Origin: Gemmatimonadota bacterium
Lineage (GTDB): Bacteria; Gemmatimonadota; Gemmatimonadetes; Gemmatimonadales; GWC2-71-9
DNA length: 6,214 nucleotides
Assembly: GCA_003220985.1 (NCBI GenBank)
Contig: QHTY01000249.1
Location: 1-6,214, forward strand
Direction of reading: 5' to 3'
A program made the translations under genes and the position numbers. The stretch's first letter is position 1, and each line of letters begins with the position of its first letter. Shown piece by piece: positions 1-6,214 of the stretch. Below the pieces are notes generated by a model. It had not been told where the DNA came from. It did not search any database and was given only the letters and a program-made list of their open reading frames with translations.

Positions 1-130
1 AAATCGCGAATTCGATTATGCTCGCCGCGAGCGCAACGTACTTGGCGAACCGGCCGGGCAGGAGAATGACGACGAGGCCGGCGATCAGCGGCCACGCCAG
101 CAGCACGGTGAGCACCCAGGGCGCGTACAT
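1..130 (-). CDS. nuoM: NADH-quinone oxidoreductase subunit M (NuoM), N-terminal fragment, cut by the window edge
   Basis: ATG 130-128 shares one base with the nuoL stop (TGATG) and opens a frame that stays open to the left edge: 43 complete codons beginning MYAPWVLTVLLAWPLIAGLV and continuing with VILLPGRF. A hydrophobic first helix with a Pro in the PLIAG stretch and a following LLPGR turn is the normal start of NuoM, the middle antiporter-like proton-pumping subunit (ND4 family). The identity rests mainly on position directly after nuoL in the conserved order and on this N-terminal style; the catalytic Glu/Lys residues would lie beyond the window. No strong ribosome binding site is visible, so translation probably depends on coupling to nuoL. 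Confidence 0.85.
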   Translation of the reverse strand, partial: MYAPWVLTVLLAWPLIAGLVVILLPGRFAKYVALAASIIEFAI

Positions 131-2103
131 CAGCTCATTGCCCGCCAGAGGAGCAGCAGCACGCCGACGACGAACACCGCCACATACATCCCCACCTGCC
201 CCGTCTGCAGCCAGCGGTTCGCCCAGCCGAGCGCGCGCGCGCCGCGCGCGGCGCCATTGACCGCGGCGCCGTCAATGACGCGCTGGTCGACTTGCTTCCA
301 CAGCACCTCCCGCGACAGCCAGACGACCGGCCGGACAATCAGCGCGTCGTAGATCTCGTCGACGTACCACTTGTTGCGCAGCACCCGCTGGAAGCCCCGT
401 TCCTCGGGGGCCTGCCGGGCGGGCGGCTTGAGGAGGCGCCACGCGCCCACGATGCCTGTGATCGCGACGGCCACGGCGATCGCCACCAGCACCCATTCCA
501 CGCCCGTCGAGACATGCGCCTCGGGGAGCAGCGCGGCGCCCGCCGCGGTCACGGGCTCGAGCCAGTGATGGAGCCACGCGGTGCCGCTCCACAGCTCGGG
601 CACGTTGATCAACCCCCCGGCGACCGATAGGAGGCCCAGCACGACCAACGGCGCCGTCATGATCCACGGCGCTTCGTGCAGGTGCGCCTGCTCCTTCTCG
701 CCGGTGCGATTGGGGCCGTGGAAGGTGTACAGCACGAGCCGGGTCATGTAGAACGCCGTCAGCAGCGCTGCGAGCAGCCCAAACCCCCAGAACACCAGCC
801 AGGCCGGATTGGCGTGTCCGCGCGCGTTCGCGGCGGCGAGGATTTCGTCTTTGGAGAAGAATCCGGCGAGCGGCGGAATCCCCGCGATCGCGAGGGTCGC
901 AATCCACATCACCGTGGCGGTCCAGGGCATGTAGCGCGCGAGACCACCCATGTTGCGCATGTCCTGCGCGTCTTCGTGCGCGTGCGTGTGATGATAGGCG
1001 CGATGCATCGCGAAGATGACGCTGCCCGACCCGAGGAAGAGGAGCGCCTTGAAGAAGGCGTGCGTTACGAGGTGAAAGATGCCGGCGGTGACCGCCCCCG
1101 TGCCGACGCCGAGGAACATGTAACCCAGCTGCGAGACCGTCGAATAGGCGAGCACGCGCTTGATGTCCCACTGCTTGAGCGCGATCGTCGCGGCGAACAA
1201 CGCCGTCAGTGCGCCCACGCCCGCCACCACCGCGCTCGAGACCGGCGCCATCGCGAACAGGAGATTACAGCGCGCAACGAGATAGACGCCCGCCGTCACC
1301 ATCGTCGCCGCGTGGATGAGCGCGGAAACCGGCGTGGGACCGGCCATGGCATCGGGCAACCAGGTGTACAGCGGGATCTGCGCCGACTTCCCCGTGCAGC
1401 CCAAGAACAACAGCAGCGTAATGGCCGTGATCGTCGTGCCGCCCGCGGCAAGGGCGGTGGGCGCGTGTGCGAACACGGTGTCGAAATCAAGCGAGCCCGT
1501 GGACCAGAAGATCATGAACATCGCGACCATGAAGCCGAAGTCGCCGATGCGGTTCATGATGAACGCCTTGCGTCCCGCGTTCGCGTTCACTTCTTCGTTG
1601 AACCAGAACCCGATCAGCAGGTAGCTGCACAGGCCGACACCTTCCCAGCCGACGAACATCACCGGGAAGCTGGCGCCCAGAACCAGGACCAGCATGAAGA
1701 AGACGAACAGGTTCAGGTACGCGAAGTAGCGTGCGTAGCCAGGATCCTCCTTCATGTAGCCGATGCTGAAAAGATGGATCAGGGAGCCGACACCGGTCAC
1801 GACGAGCAGCATGACGAGGGACAGCTGGTCCACCTGGAAGGCGAAGTCCACCTGCAGCGTGCCAACAGGAATCCACGACCAGTATCGGAAGACGAGCGGC
1901 CCCTCAGGAGCGGGCTGCAGTCCGAGGAACGCGCCGAACACCGCAAGCGCAACGGCGAACGCGGCGACCAAGACACCGGCGCCGATGACCGACACGAGCG
2001 TCTTTGCCGCCGGCCGCAGCAGCGCCAGCGCGCCGTTCAGCACGAAGCCGAGCAGCGCCAACGCGGGCGCGAGCCAGATCAGGTCGACCGTGGTCCCGGT
2101 CAT
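130..2103 (-). CDS. nuoL: NADH-quinone oxidoreductase subunit L (NuoL)
   Basis: Large antiporter-like subunit at the far end of the membrane arm (657 residues, ND5 family; usual length about 610-660). The proton-pathway residues are visible: E154 in GWEGVGLCSYLLIGFW (152-167), K239 in GKSAQIPLYTWLPDAMAGPT (238-257), H264 in the following ALIHAATMVTAG, K353 in HAFFKALLFLGSGS, and K418/D419 in AGFFSKDE. The C-terminal part (about 535-657) contains KWYVDEIYDALIVRP (578-592) and a final hydrophobic helix, consistent with the long lateral helix that runs along the membrane arm and its anchoring helix. The loop at 366-380 is unusually rich in His (HRAYHHTHAHED). The ATG at 2103 overlaps the nuoK stop (ATGA), with AAGGA just upstream. 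Its TGA shares one base with nuoM (TGATG). An Mrp antiporter subunit (MrpA) is excluded by length, the C-terminal helix and context. Confidence 0.97.
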   Translation of the reverse strand: MTGTTVDLIWLAPALALLGFVLNGALALLRPAAKTLVSVIGAGVLVAAFAVALAVFGAFLGLQPAPEGPLVFRYWSWIPVGTLQVDFAFQVDQLSLVMLLVVTGVGSLIHLFSIGYMKEDPGYARYFAYLNLFVFFMLVLVLGASFPVMFVGWEGVGLCSYLLIGFWFNEEVNANAGRKAFIMNRIGDFGFMVAMFMIFWSTGSLDFDTVFAHAPTALAAGGTTITAITLLLFLGCTGKSAQIPLYTWLPDAMAGPTPVSALIHAATMVTAGVYLVARCNLLFAMAPVSSAVVAGVGALTALFAATIALKQWDIKRVLAYSTVSQLGYMFLGVGTGAVTAGIFHLVTHAFFKALLFLGSGSVIFAMHRAYHHTHAHEDAQDMRNMGGLARYMPWTATVMWIATLAIAGIPPLAGFFSKDEILAAANARGHANPAWLVFWGFGLLAALLTAFYMTRLVLYTFHGPNRTGEKEQAHLHEAPWIMTAPLVVLGLLSVAGGLINVPELWSGTAWLHHWLEPVTAAGAALLPEAHVSTGVEWVLVAIAVAVAITGIVGAWRLLKPPARQAPEERGFQRVLRNKWYVDEIYDALIVRPVVWLSREVLWKQVDQRVIDGAAVNGAARGARALGWANRWLQTGQVGMYVAVFVVGVLLLLWRAMS

Positions 2104-2399
2104 CCGTCCTTGAGGAGATTCATGTTTTGCAGGCTGACCGACTGCTTGTGGCGGTAGACGGCCAGAATGATCGCCAACCCGACCGCCGCTTCAGCGGCGG
2201 CGACCGCCATGACGAAGAAAACGAAGACCTGGCCGCCCATGCCCAGAATTTGCGCGAGGGCGACGAACGTGAGGTTCACGGCGTTGAGCATGAGCTCGAC
2301 GCACATGAAGATCACGATCGCGTTGCGGCGCAGCAGCACGCCGGCGACGCCGAGCGTGAAGAGGACCGCGGAGATGGCGAGCGCGGGGCTGAGGAGCAT
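2100..2399 (-). CDS. nuoK: NADH-quinone oxidoreductase subunit K (NuoK)
   Basis: Small proton-channel subunit of complex I (99 residues, ND4L family, MrpC-related), with three membrane helices at about 5-23, 28-50 and 57-82. The two membrane glutamates that the family needs for proton translocation are present: E35 in the FMCVELMLNAVNL segment and E70 in VAAAEAAVGLAI. Length is the usual value of about 100. The ATG at 2399 follows the nuoJ TGA with no gap, and GGAAG lies six bases upstream inside nuoJ. Its stop TGA (2102-2100) overlaps the nuoL start as ATGA. The set NuoJ-NuoK-NuoL in this order distinguishes it from the Mrp antiporter subunit MrpC. Confidence 0.96.
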   Translation of the reverse strand: MLLSPALAISAVLFTLGVAGVLLRRNAIVIFMCVELMLNAVNLTFVALAQILGMGGQVFVFFVMAVAAAEAAVGLAIILAVYRHKQSVSLQNMNLLKDG

Positions 2400-2915
2400 T
2401 CAGAGCTTCCGCTTCGCGAGGACGACGGCGCCGACGATGGCGGCGAGCAACAGCACGCTCGCGATCTCGAACGGGACCAGATACGCGTTGAACAATGGAT
2501 TGGCGACCGCGGCGACCATGCCCTGCTGTTGTTGCAACGCCGCTACCGTGCCCGCCGGGAGCTGGATCGACGACGGGAGTTGCGCCGCGCTGAGCACGCG
2601 CAGCTGCAGCAGCAGCGCGCCCGCCAAGACGACCGCCGCCAGCACGCCAACGGGGCCCTTGATGTCCGTCGGTCCGGGACGGCCGAGGTTGAGGAGCATG
2701 ATGACGAACAGGAACAGCACCATGATCGCGCCGGCATAGACGAGCACCTGCAACACCGCGATGAACTGCGCGTCGAGCAGCACGAACAGCGCCGCCAGCG
2801 CGAACAGTGTCACGACCAGCCACAAGGCGCAGGCGATGGGGTTCTTGCGGGTGATGCACAAGAGCGCACTGCCCATCGCAATGACCCCGAAAATCCAGAA
2901 GAACGTGAGAAGCAC
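2400..2915 (-). CDS. nuoJ: NADH-quinone oxidoreductase subunit J (NuoJ)
   Basis: Small membrane subunit of complex I (171 residues, ND6 family) with five predicted membrane helices at roughly 2-22, 27-47, 53-76, 88-108 and 141-166. The diagnostic stretch is VLQVLVYAGAIMVLFLFVIM at 54-73, the third helix that in known structures carries a pi-bulge and moves during turnover; Y60 corresponds to the conserved Tyr there. It joins NuoH to NuoK in the membrane arm. The start is GTG 2915-2913, the first in-frame start after the nuoI stop, giving MLLTFFWIFGVIAM. It lacks a strong ribosome binding site and is the only gene here not overlapping or abutting its upstream neighbour. The loop at 109-138 is poorly conserved in the family and here contains QQQQ (128-131). 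The stop TGA directly abuts the nuoK ATG. Confidence 0.95.
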   Translation of the reverse strand: MLLTFFWIFGVIAMGSALLCITRKNPIACALWLVVTLFALAALFVLLDAQFIAVLQVLVYAGAIMVLFLFVIMLLNLGRPGPTDIKGPVGVLAAVVLAGALLLQLRVLSAAQLPSSIQLPAGTVAALQQQQGMVAAVANPLFNAYLVPFEIASVLLLAAIVGAVVLAKRKL

Positions 2916-2949
2916 GGGGCTGGGGCCTCGGGGCTAGGGCCTAGGGCTA
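2916..2949. repeat. Short degenerate tandem repeat (about 7 bases, GGGGCTA-like on plus) in the nuoI-nuoJ linker
   Basis: Reading the plus strand, the linker breaks into five similar units: GGGGCT (2916-2921), GGGGCCTC (2922-2929), GGGGCTA (2930-2936), GGGCCTA (2937-2943) and GGGCTA (2944-2949). The last unit includes the nuoI stop codon as its complement. Five G-runs of three or four bases separated by two to four bases match the usual pattern for an intramolecular DNA G-quadruplex on the plus strand, which is the template strand for the operon; the mRNA would be C-rich. This is the only non-coding stretch in the window (31 bases). No hairpin with a T-run, so it does not look like a terminator. 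A weak GAGG (2929-2926 on minus) ten bases before the nuoJ GTG could act as its ribosome binding site. Confidence 0.7.
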
Positions 2950-3457
2950 TTCGCCCTTGGGATCGGATGGATCCCAGAGCGTCGAAACCGGGTGTGTCTG
3001 AGCTGTCAGCCGTTCCAGATCGTACACGAATCGGTCGCGCGAGTACTCGGAGTTCTCGTAATGCACCCCGACGTGAATCGCTTCCTCCGGGCACACCTCC
3101 TGGCAATAGCCGCAGAAGATGCAGCGGAACTCGTCGATCTCGTAGATCAGCGGATAGCGATGGCCTTCTTCGTCTTCCCCGGGCACCAGCTTGATGCAAT
3201 TCGCGGGACAGATCTGCGGGCAGAGGCCGCAGGCGACGCACTTGGCGCGCCCCTGCTCGTCCGTGAGCATGCGATGCGTGCCGCGCCAGCGCGAGGAGAG
3301 CGTCCAGTCTTTCGAGGACGGACTTTTCCTCGGGATACTGCATCGTCACCTTCGGGCGCAGCAGATGGCTGAACGTCAGCGCCATGCCCTTGAGCGTCGC
3401 CCGCAGATAGGACGTCTGCTTGGTCGGCCGCTTCATGACCTTCACGCCGATGGCCAT
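2947..3457 (-). CDS. nuoI: NADH-quinone oxidoreductase subunit I (NuoI), reading frame interrupted by an apparent +1 frameshift
   Basis: Ferredoxin-like subunit carrying [4Fe-4S] clusters N6a and N6b, which pass electrons to N2 and quinone. The start ATG 3457-3455 has AGGAGG seven bases upstream and shares one base with the nuoH stop. The first frame encodes MAIGVKVMKRPTKQTSYLRA and continues to MQYPEEKS, the normal NuoI amphipathic N-terminus, but then runs into unrelated sequence. The rest of the protein is in the frame one base further on: SKDWTLSSRWRGTHRMLTDE, then C73xxC76xxC79xxxC83P and C112xxC115xxC118xxxC122P (numbering after repair), ending at TAG 2949-2947. Removing one base within about 3313-3327, for example one G of the GG at 3316-3317, joins the two parts into a 169-residue protein of normal length with no gap. 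The region is 511 bases, one more than a multiple of three. Both cluster motifs are intact, so the break is probably a sequencing or assembly error or a very recent mutation. An unrepaired reading would give two pieces, the second possibly starting at ATG 3270. Confidence 0.93.
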
Positions 3458-4620
3458 TACGCGGCCTCCTGCGGCACCGATCCGGACACGATGCGGCCGC
3501 GGTCGAGCCACCAGACGACCGCGATGAGCAGGATGAGATTCAGACCACCCAGCGCCGCCGCCATCCCGGGACCGTACGTCCAGCCGAGCTGGACGCGGAA
3601 GTACCAGATCGCCGCCGCGATCATGGTGATGTAGACGAGCGCCAGCGGGAGCAAGACCTTCCATCCCAGTGCCATGAGTTGATCGTAGCGAAAGCGCGGC
3701 AGCGTCCAGCGGACCCAGATGTATGTGAAGAGGAAGCTGAACGTCTTGAGCCCAAAGACAGCCATGGTCGCCAGCGTCTTCACGACGGTGGGTTCGCCGG
3801 TCGAGTCCCAGCTCGTCAAGGGGATGTCCCAGCCGCCAAAGAACAGCGTCGCCATGAGCGCCGACGCGGTGACCATGTTCGAATACTCGGCGATATAGAA
3901 CATCGAGAACTTCATGGAGCTGTACTCGGTGTGATAGCCGGCGATCAGCTCGCCCTCGGCTTCGGGCAAATCGAACGGCAGGCGGTTCGTCTCGGCGAGG
4001 GCGCTGATGAAGAAAATGATGAACGCGAGCGTCAGCGGGATCACGAACCACAGTCCCTGCTGTTGCTGCGCGATGACCTGCGACAGCGTGACGTTGCCCG
4101 CGAGCAGCAGGACCGCCACCGTGCTCATACCCAGCGCGATTTCGTACGAGATCATCTGTGCCGATGCGCGCAGGCCGCCCAGCAGCGCGTACTTGTTGTT
4201 CGACGACCAGCCCGCCAGGACGATGCCGTACACGCCGAGCGAGCTGATCGCCAGGATGTAGAGAAAGCCGACGGGAAGATCTGCGACCACCATCGGTACG
4301 ACGCCCCACTTGGTCGGCAACGGCGACGCGAACGGAATCACGCCGAACGTGAGCAACGCCGGGACGAAGGATACGATGGGTGCCAGCGTGAAGAGCGCCT
4401 TGTCCGCCATCGCCGGCGACGTCTCTTCTTTCAGGAAGTTCTTCAACCCGTCGGCCGCCGGCTGCAAGATGCCCTGGGGCCCGACGCGATTGGGGCCCAG
4501 GCGGTCCTGCATCCACGCGCAGACGCGCCGCTCGAGGAGCGTGAGCAGCGCGACTCCCACCATGATCAGGTTGAAGACCACAAAGACCTTGATGGCGGAT
4601 GACACGAGGAAGAAGGTCAT
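3457..4620 (-). CDS. nuoH: NADH-quinone oxidoreductase subunit H (NuoH)
   Basis: Membrane subunit at the junction of the two arms of complex I, forming most of the quinone-binding chamber. The protein is 387 residues with about eight or nine hydrophobic segments. Hallmark motifs are clear: ERR at 30-32 leading into DRLGPNRVGPQG (39-50) after the first membrane helix, RASAQMISYE at 151-160, ETNRLPFDLPEAEGE at 210-224 followed by GYHTEYS (228-234), the highly conserved acidic loop facing the quinone cavity, and RWTLPRFRYDQLM later in the chain. Length is a little above the usual 320-350, mainly through a longer C-terminal end. The start ATG 4620-4618 overlaps the nuoG stop as ATGA and has a GGAGG sequence seven bases upstream. 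The frame remains open upstream to 5055, but that part is only nuoG in another frame. The stop TAA shares one base with the nuoI start (TAATG). Confidence 0.97.
   Translation of the reverse strand: MTFFLVSSAIKVFVVFNLIMVGVALLTLLERRVCAWMQDRLGPNRVGPQGILQPAADGLKNFLKEETSPAMADKALFTLAPIVSFVPALLTFGVIPFASPLPTKWGVVPMVVADLPVGFLYILAISSLGVYGIVLAGWSSNNKYALLGGLRASAQMISYEIALGMSTVAVLLLAGNVTLSQVIAQQQQGLWFVIPLTLAFIIFFISALAETNRLPFDLPEAEGELIAGYHTEYSSMKFSMFYIAEYSNMVTASALMATLFFGGWDIPLTSWDSTGEPTVVKTLATMAVFGLKTFSFLFTYIWVRWTLPRFRYDQLMALGWKVLLPLALVYITMIAAAIWYFRVQLGWTYGPGMAAALGGLNLILLIAVVWWLDRGRIVSGSVPQEAA
3465..3470 (-). promoter_or_regulatory. Ribosome binding site for nuoI
   Basis: A full AGGAGG on the minus strand, seven bases before ATG 3457 and located in the last codons of nuoH. 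It is the strongest Shine-Dalgarno sequence in the window and fixes the NuoI start upstream of the frameshift, arguing against ATG 3270 being the natural start. Confidence 0.8.
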
Positions 4621-6065
4621 CGCTGCGCCTCCGCCAGGCCCATGACGGATGCAAGTTGACCCAGCACCCAGGCGGCGGGCTGCGCCATCCCCGGCGCCGG
4701 TTTGGCCTGGTAATAGCGCTGTGCTCGCCCGTCGCGGTTCGTAAAGGTGCCTTCTTCCTCTGCGACGTTGGCGATCGGGAGCACCACGTCGGCATGGCGG
4801 CACGGCGCATCTGCGCCCAGCACCGCGCCGAGATAGATCAATGCGCCATCCGTTTGAACGAGGCAGTCGGGATCGTCGAGCACGAGGACCACGGCTGCCG
4901 ATTTCGCCGCCGCGAGCGCCTGCGCGTAGTCGCGCGTAAAGCCGAGATTCTCCGCGCCCTTCGCGTTGGGCGCGCGCTCGGCGCGCAGCGCGAGATTGGG
5001 GATCCCGGCGAGCGGTGCCTCTTCGCCCATGACGACCTGGAACGCACCGGTCCACTGGAAGCCGGTGAAGACGCGCTTGGCGAGCGCGAGCGCTTCGGAC
5101 GACGCCCCGGGCGAGACGAGCGCGACCGCCGTTCTTCCCTCAGCGCCGCGCAGAATGCCTGCAACACGGTCGAGTGCCTCATCCCAATCGGTGGCCTGCA
5201 GCGCGCCATCGCGGCGCACGAGCGGGGCCTCGATTCGGTCGCCGCGATTCATCCACTTGTAGTGCATGCGCCCGTGGTCGCAGATGAAGTACCGGTTCAC
5301 CTCGAGGTTGGGCCGCGGCCGCACGCGCACCACGACTTCATCGCGCGTATCGAGGGTGATATTGCAGCCCTGCGAGCAGCCGGTGCAGATCGACGCCGTC
5401 TTGTCGAGCTCCCAGGCGCGCGCCTTGTGCAGGAAGTCCTTGGAGAGCAGCGACCCCACGGGACACAGGTCCACCACATTGCCGGCCCAGGGGTGGTCGA
5501 GCCGCGCCTCCGGGTGAATGCCGATGAACGCCCGATCGCCGCGTTCCGAGACGTTGAGGACGGGCTCCTGCGCGACGTCTTCCATGAAGCGGACGCAGCG
5601 CGTGCACAAGATGCAGCGGTTCGGGACGTACAGGACGTCGGGACCGAAGTCTTCGACGGGATTGAACCGCTTCGCGTATTCGGCGTAGCGTGTGCGCGCT
5701 TGGCCTTCCTGGAACACGAAATCCTGCAGCTCACACTCGCCTGCCTGATCGCAAATCGGACAATCGAGCGGGTGATTGATGAGCAGGAACTCGAGCACAC
5801 CCCGGCGCGCGTCTTTCGCCTGCGGCGTCTGCGTCTTGACGACCATGCCCTCCGTCACGGTCGTCGCGCACGCAATCTGCAGCTTGGGTGCCTTTTCAAT
5901 CTCGATCAGGCACATGCGACACACGCCGGCGACCGGCAGGCCCGGGTGATAGCAGTAGTGCGGCACGAGCACGCCCGCCTGCTTCGCAGCCTCGATGACG
6001 AGCGTGCCGGGAGGAACTGACACAGGAACGCCGTCAATGATCAGATTGATCATGCCGTCAGCCAT
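4617..6065 (-). CDS. nuoG: NADH-quinone oxidoreductase subunit G (NuoG), short form of 482 residues
   Basis: Peripheral-arm subunit of complex I that carries electrons from NuoF towards NuoI. The start is set at ATG 6065-6063, overlapping the nuoF stop by one base; an in-frame ATG at 6158 would overlap nuoF by 94 bases and adds an unrelated basic leader. Visible domains: an N-terminal 2Fe-2S ferredoxin fold (residues about 5-80) with C38, C49, C52 and C66 (cluster N1b); H98, C102, C105, C111 (cluster N5, His-ligated); C151, C154, C157 and C201 (cluster N4); then C227-x2-C230-x3-C234-x27-C262, the ligand pattern of the off-path cluster N7. Residues about 263-482 form a shortened molybdopterin-oxidoreductase-like region ending with VVLPIANVAEEEGTFTNRDG near 435-455. 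Family members are usually about 670-910 residues, so the C-terminal domain is reduced, with no sign of a frameshift. The stop TGA overlaps the nuoH start (ATGA). The ribosome binding site is weak, suggesting coupling to nuoF. Confidence 0.95.
   Translation of the reverse strand: MADGMINLIIDGVPVSVPPGTLVIEAAKQAGVLVPHYCYHPGLPVAGVCRMCLIEIEKAPKLQIACATTVTEGMVVKTQTPQAKDARRGVLEFLLINHPLDCPICDQAGECELQDFVFQEGQARTRYAEYAKRFNPVEDFGPDVLYVPNRCILCTRCVRFMEDVAQEPVLNVSERGDRAFIGIHPEARLDHPWAGNVVDLCPVGSLLSKDFLHKARAWELDKTASICTGCSQGCNITLDTRDEVVVRVRPRPNLEVNRYFICDHGRMHYKWMNRGDRIEAPLVRRDGALQATDWDEALDRVAGILRGAEGRTAVALVSPGASSEALALAKRVFTGFQWTGAFQVVMGEEAPLAGIPNLALRAERAPNAKGAENLGFTRDYAQALAAAKSAAVVLVLDDPDCLVQTDGALIYLGAVLGADAPCRHADVVLPIANVAEEEGTFTNRDGRAQRYYQAKPAPGMAQPAAWVLGQLASVMGLAEAQR
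4628..4632 (-). promoter_or_regulatory. Ribosome binding site for nuoH
   Basis: GGAGG on the minus strand, seven bases before the nuoH ATG and lying inside the 3' end of nuoG. It supports ATG 4620 as the true NuoH start rather than any upstream in-frame codon. Confidence 0.75.
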
Positions 6066-6214
6066 CAGGCCACCATCACCGGTTGACGCTTGCCCGCCAG
6101 ATAGGCCTCGAATTCGCCGCGGAATTTCTTGATGCCGCTGACGACGGGCGCGGCGCACGAGTCCGACAGTACGCAGATCGTCTTGCCGGTCATGTTCTCG
6201 GAGAGATCGAGCAG
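6065..6214 (-). CDS. nuoF: NADH-quinone oxidoreductase subunit F (NuoF), C-terminal fragment, cut by the window edge
   Basis: The last 49 codons and TGA stop (6067-6065) of a gene that begins beyond the right edge. Read from 6214 in frame, the peptide contains TICVLSDSCAAPV followed by SGIKKFRGEFEAYL, which matches the C-terminal end of the NuoF/51 kDa family. In this family the Cys of the TIC motif (codon 6175-6173) is the fourth ligand of the [4Fe-4S] cluster N3; the other three ligands and the NADH and FMN sites would lie upstream and are not visible. NuoF is the cytoplasmic NADH-oxidising subunit of complex I. The stop overlaps the nuoG start by one base (TGATG), which supports both the end point and the gene identity. 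Confidence rests on the C-terminal motif plus the neighbouring nuoG; a related diaphorase subunit (HoxF-like) is unlikely in this context. Confidence 0.9.
   Translation of the reverse strand: MLDLSENMTGKTICVLSDSCAAPVVSGIKKFRGEFEAYLAGKRQPVMVA

Noticed and set aside
676..2157. A 493-codon open frame on the plus strand opposite nuoL
   Set aside because: Composition is dominated by Arg, Glu, Gln, Asp and His as expected for the antisense of a GC-rich membrane protein gene; no recognisable domain, and nuoL on the other strand has all its conserved residues.
2521..2540. Similar CAG/CTG-rich stretches encoding QQQQ in both nuoJ (near 2525) and nuoH (near 4055)
   Set aside because: Only about 15 bases alike, in variable loops, explained by repeated Gln codons; not convincing as a dispersed repeat.
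2004..3194. A 396-codon plus-strand open frame spanning nuoL, nuoK, nuoJ and nuoI antisense
   Set aside because: It crosses four real genes, is rich in charged residues and repeats typical of antisense translation, and shows no domain or good ribosome binding site.
3307..3333. Programmed ribosomal frameshifting in nuoI
   Set aside because: There is no stop codon in the original frame near the shift point, no classical slippery heptamer or clear downstream pseudoknot, and I know of no family precedent in nuoI. A sequencing error or mutation is simpler.
2810..4810. A 666-codon minus-strand open frame covering nuoH, the start of nuoI and part of nuoJ
   Set aside because: Mostly off-frame translation of nuoH. 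It is relevant only because it contains the true first ~46 codons of NuoI (from ATG 3457), which is how the frameshift was recognised; the whole is not a gene.
4599..6020. A 473-codon plus-strand open frame opposite nuoG
   Set aside because: Shadow of nuoG; the minus strand encodes all the Fe-S cysteine motifs and the protein on the plus strand resembles nothing known.
6066..6158. Upstream in-frame start for nuoG at 6158
   Set aside because: The extra 31 residues are an Arg-rich stretch encoded inside nuoF; the ATG at 6065 gives the normal ferredoxin-fold N-terminus and the usual one-base overlap.

Overview
The window is one continuous stretch of a respiratory complex I (NADH:quinone oxidoreductase) operon, read entirely from the minus strand. 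From the right edge to the left edge the order is nuoF (3' end only), nuoG, nuoH, nuoI, nuoJ, nuoK, nuoL and nuoM (5' end only). This is the standard bacterial nuo order. The rest of the operon (nuoA-E and most of nuoF upstream, most of nuoM and presumably nuoN downstream) lies outside the window.

The DNA is GC-rich with strong G/C third-position bias, which produces many long shadow reading frames on the plus strand. The organism is a high-GC bacterium with an aerobic-type or quinone-linked electron transport chain. The short NuoG (482 residues) and overall style would fit Gemmatimonadota or a neighbouring phylum, but that is a weak inference and not something the sequence proves.

Layout: 6065-6214 holds the last 49 codons of NuoF (NADH/FMN subunit). 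4617-6065 is NuoG, with four Fe-S cluster motifs and a shortened molybdopterin-like domain. 3457-4620 is NuoH, the quinone-chamber membrane subunit. 2947-3457 is NuoI (two 4Fe-4S clusters), whose reading frame is broken by what looks like one extra base near 3313-3327. 2916-2946 is the only gap between genes, filled by a G-rich (on plus) short tandem repeat. 2400-2915 is NuoJ, 2100-2399 NuoK, 130-2103 NuoL, and 1-130 the first 43 codons of NuoM.

Electrons enter from NADH at NuoF, pass through the clusters of NuoG and NuoI to quinone at the NuoH interface, and the energy drives proton pumping by the membrane arm NuoJ/K/L/M. Every gene junction except nuoI/nuoJ either overlaps (TGATG, ATGA, TAATG) or abuts exactly (TGA|ATG), indicating tight translational coupling. 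I see no promoter, terminator, RNA gene, mobile element or CRISPR. There is no sign of a new biological system here. The points worth a second look are the nuoI frameshift, the repeat/G-quadruplex-like linker and the short NuoG that still carries the N7 cluster ligands.
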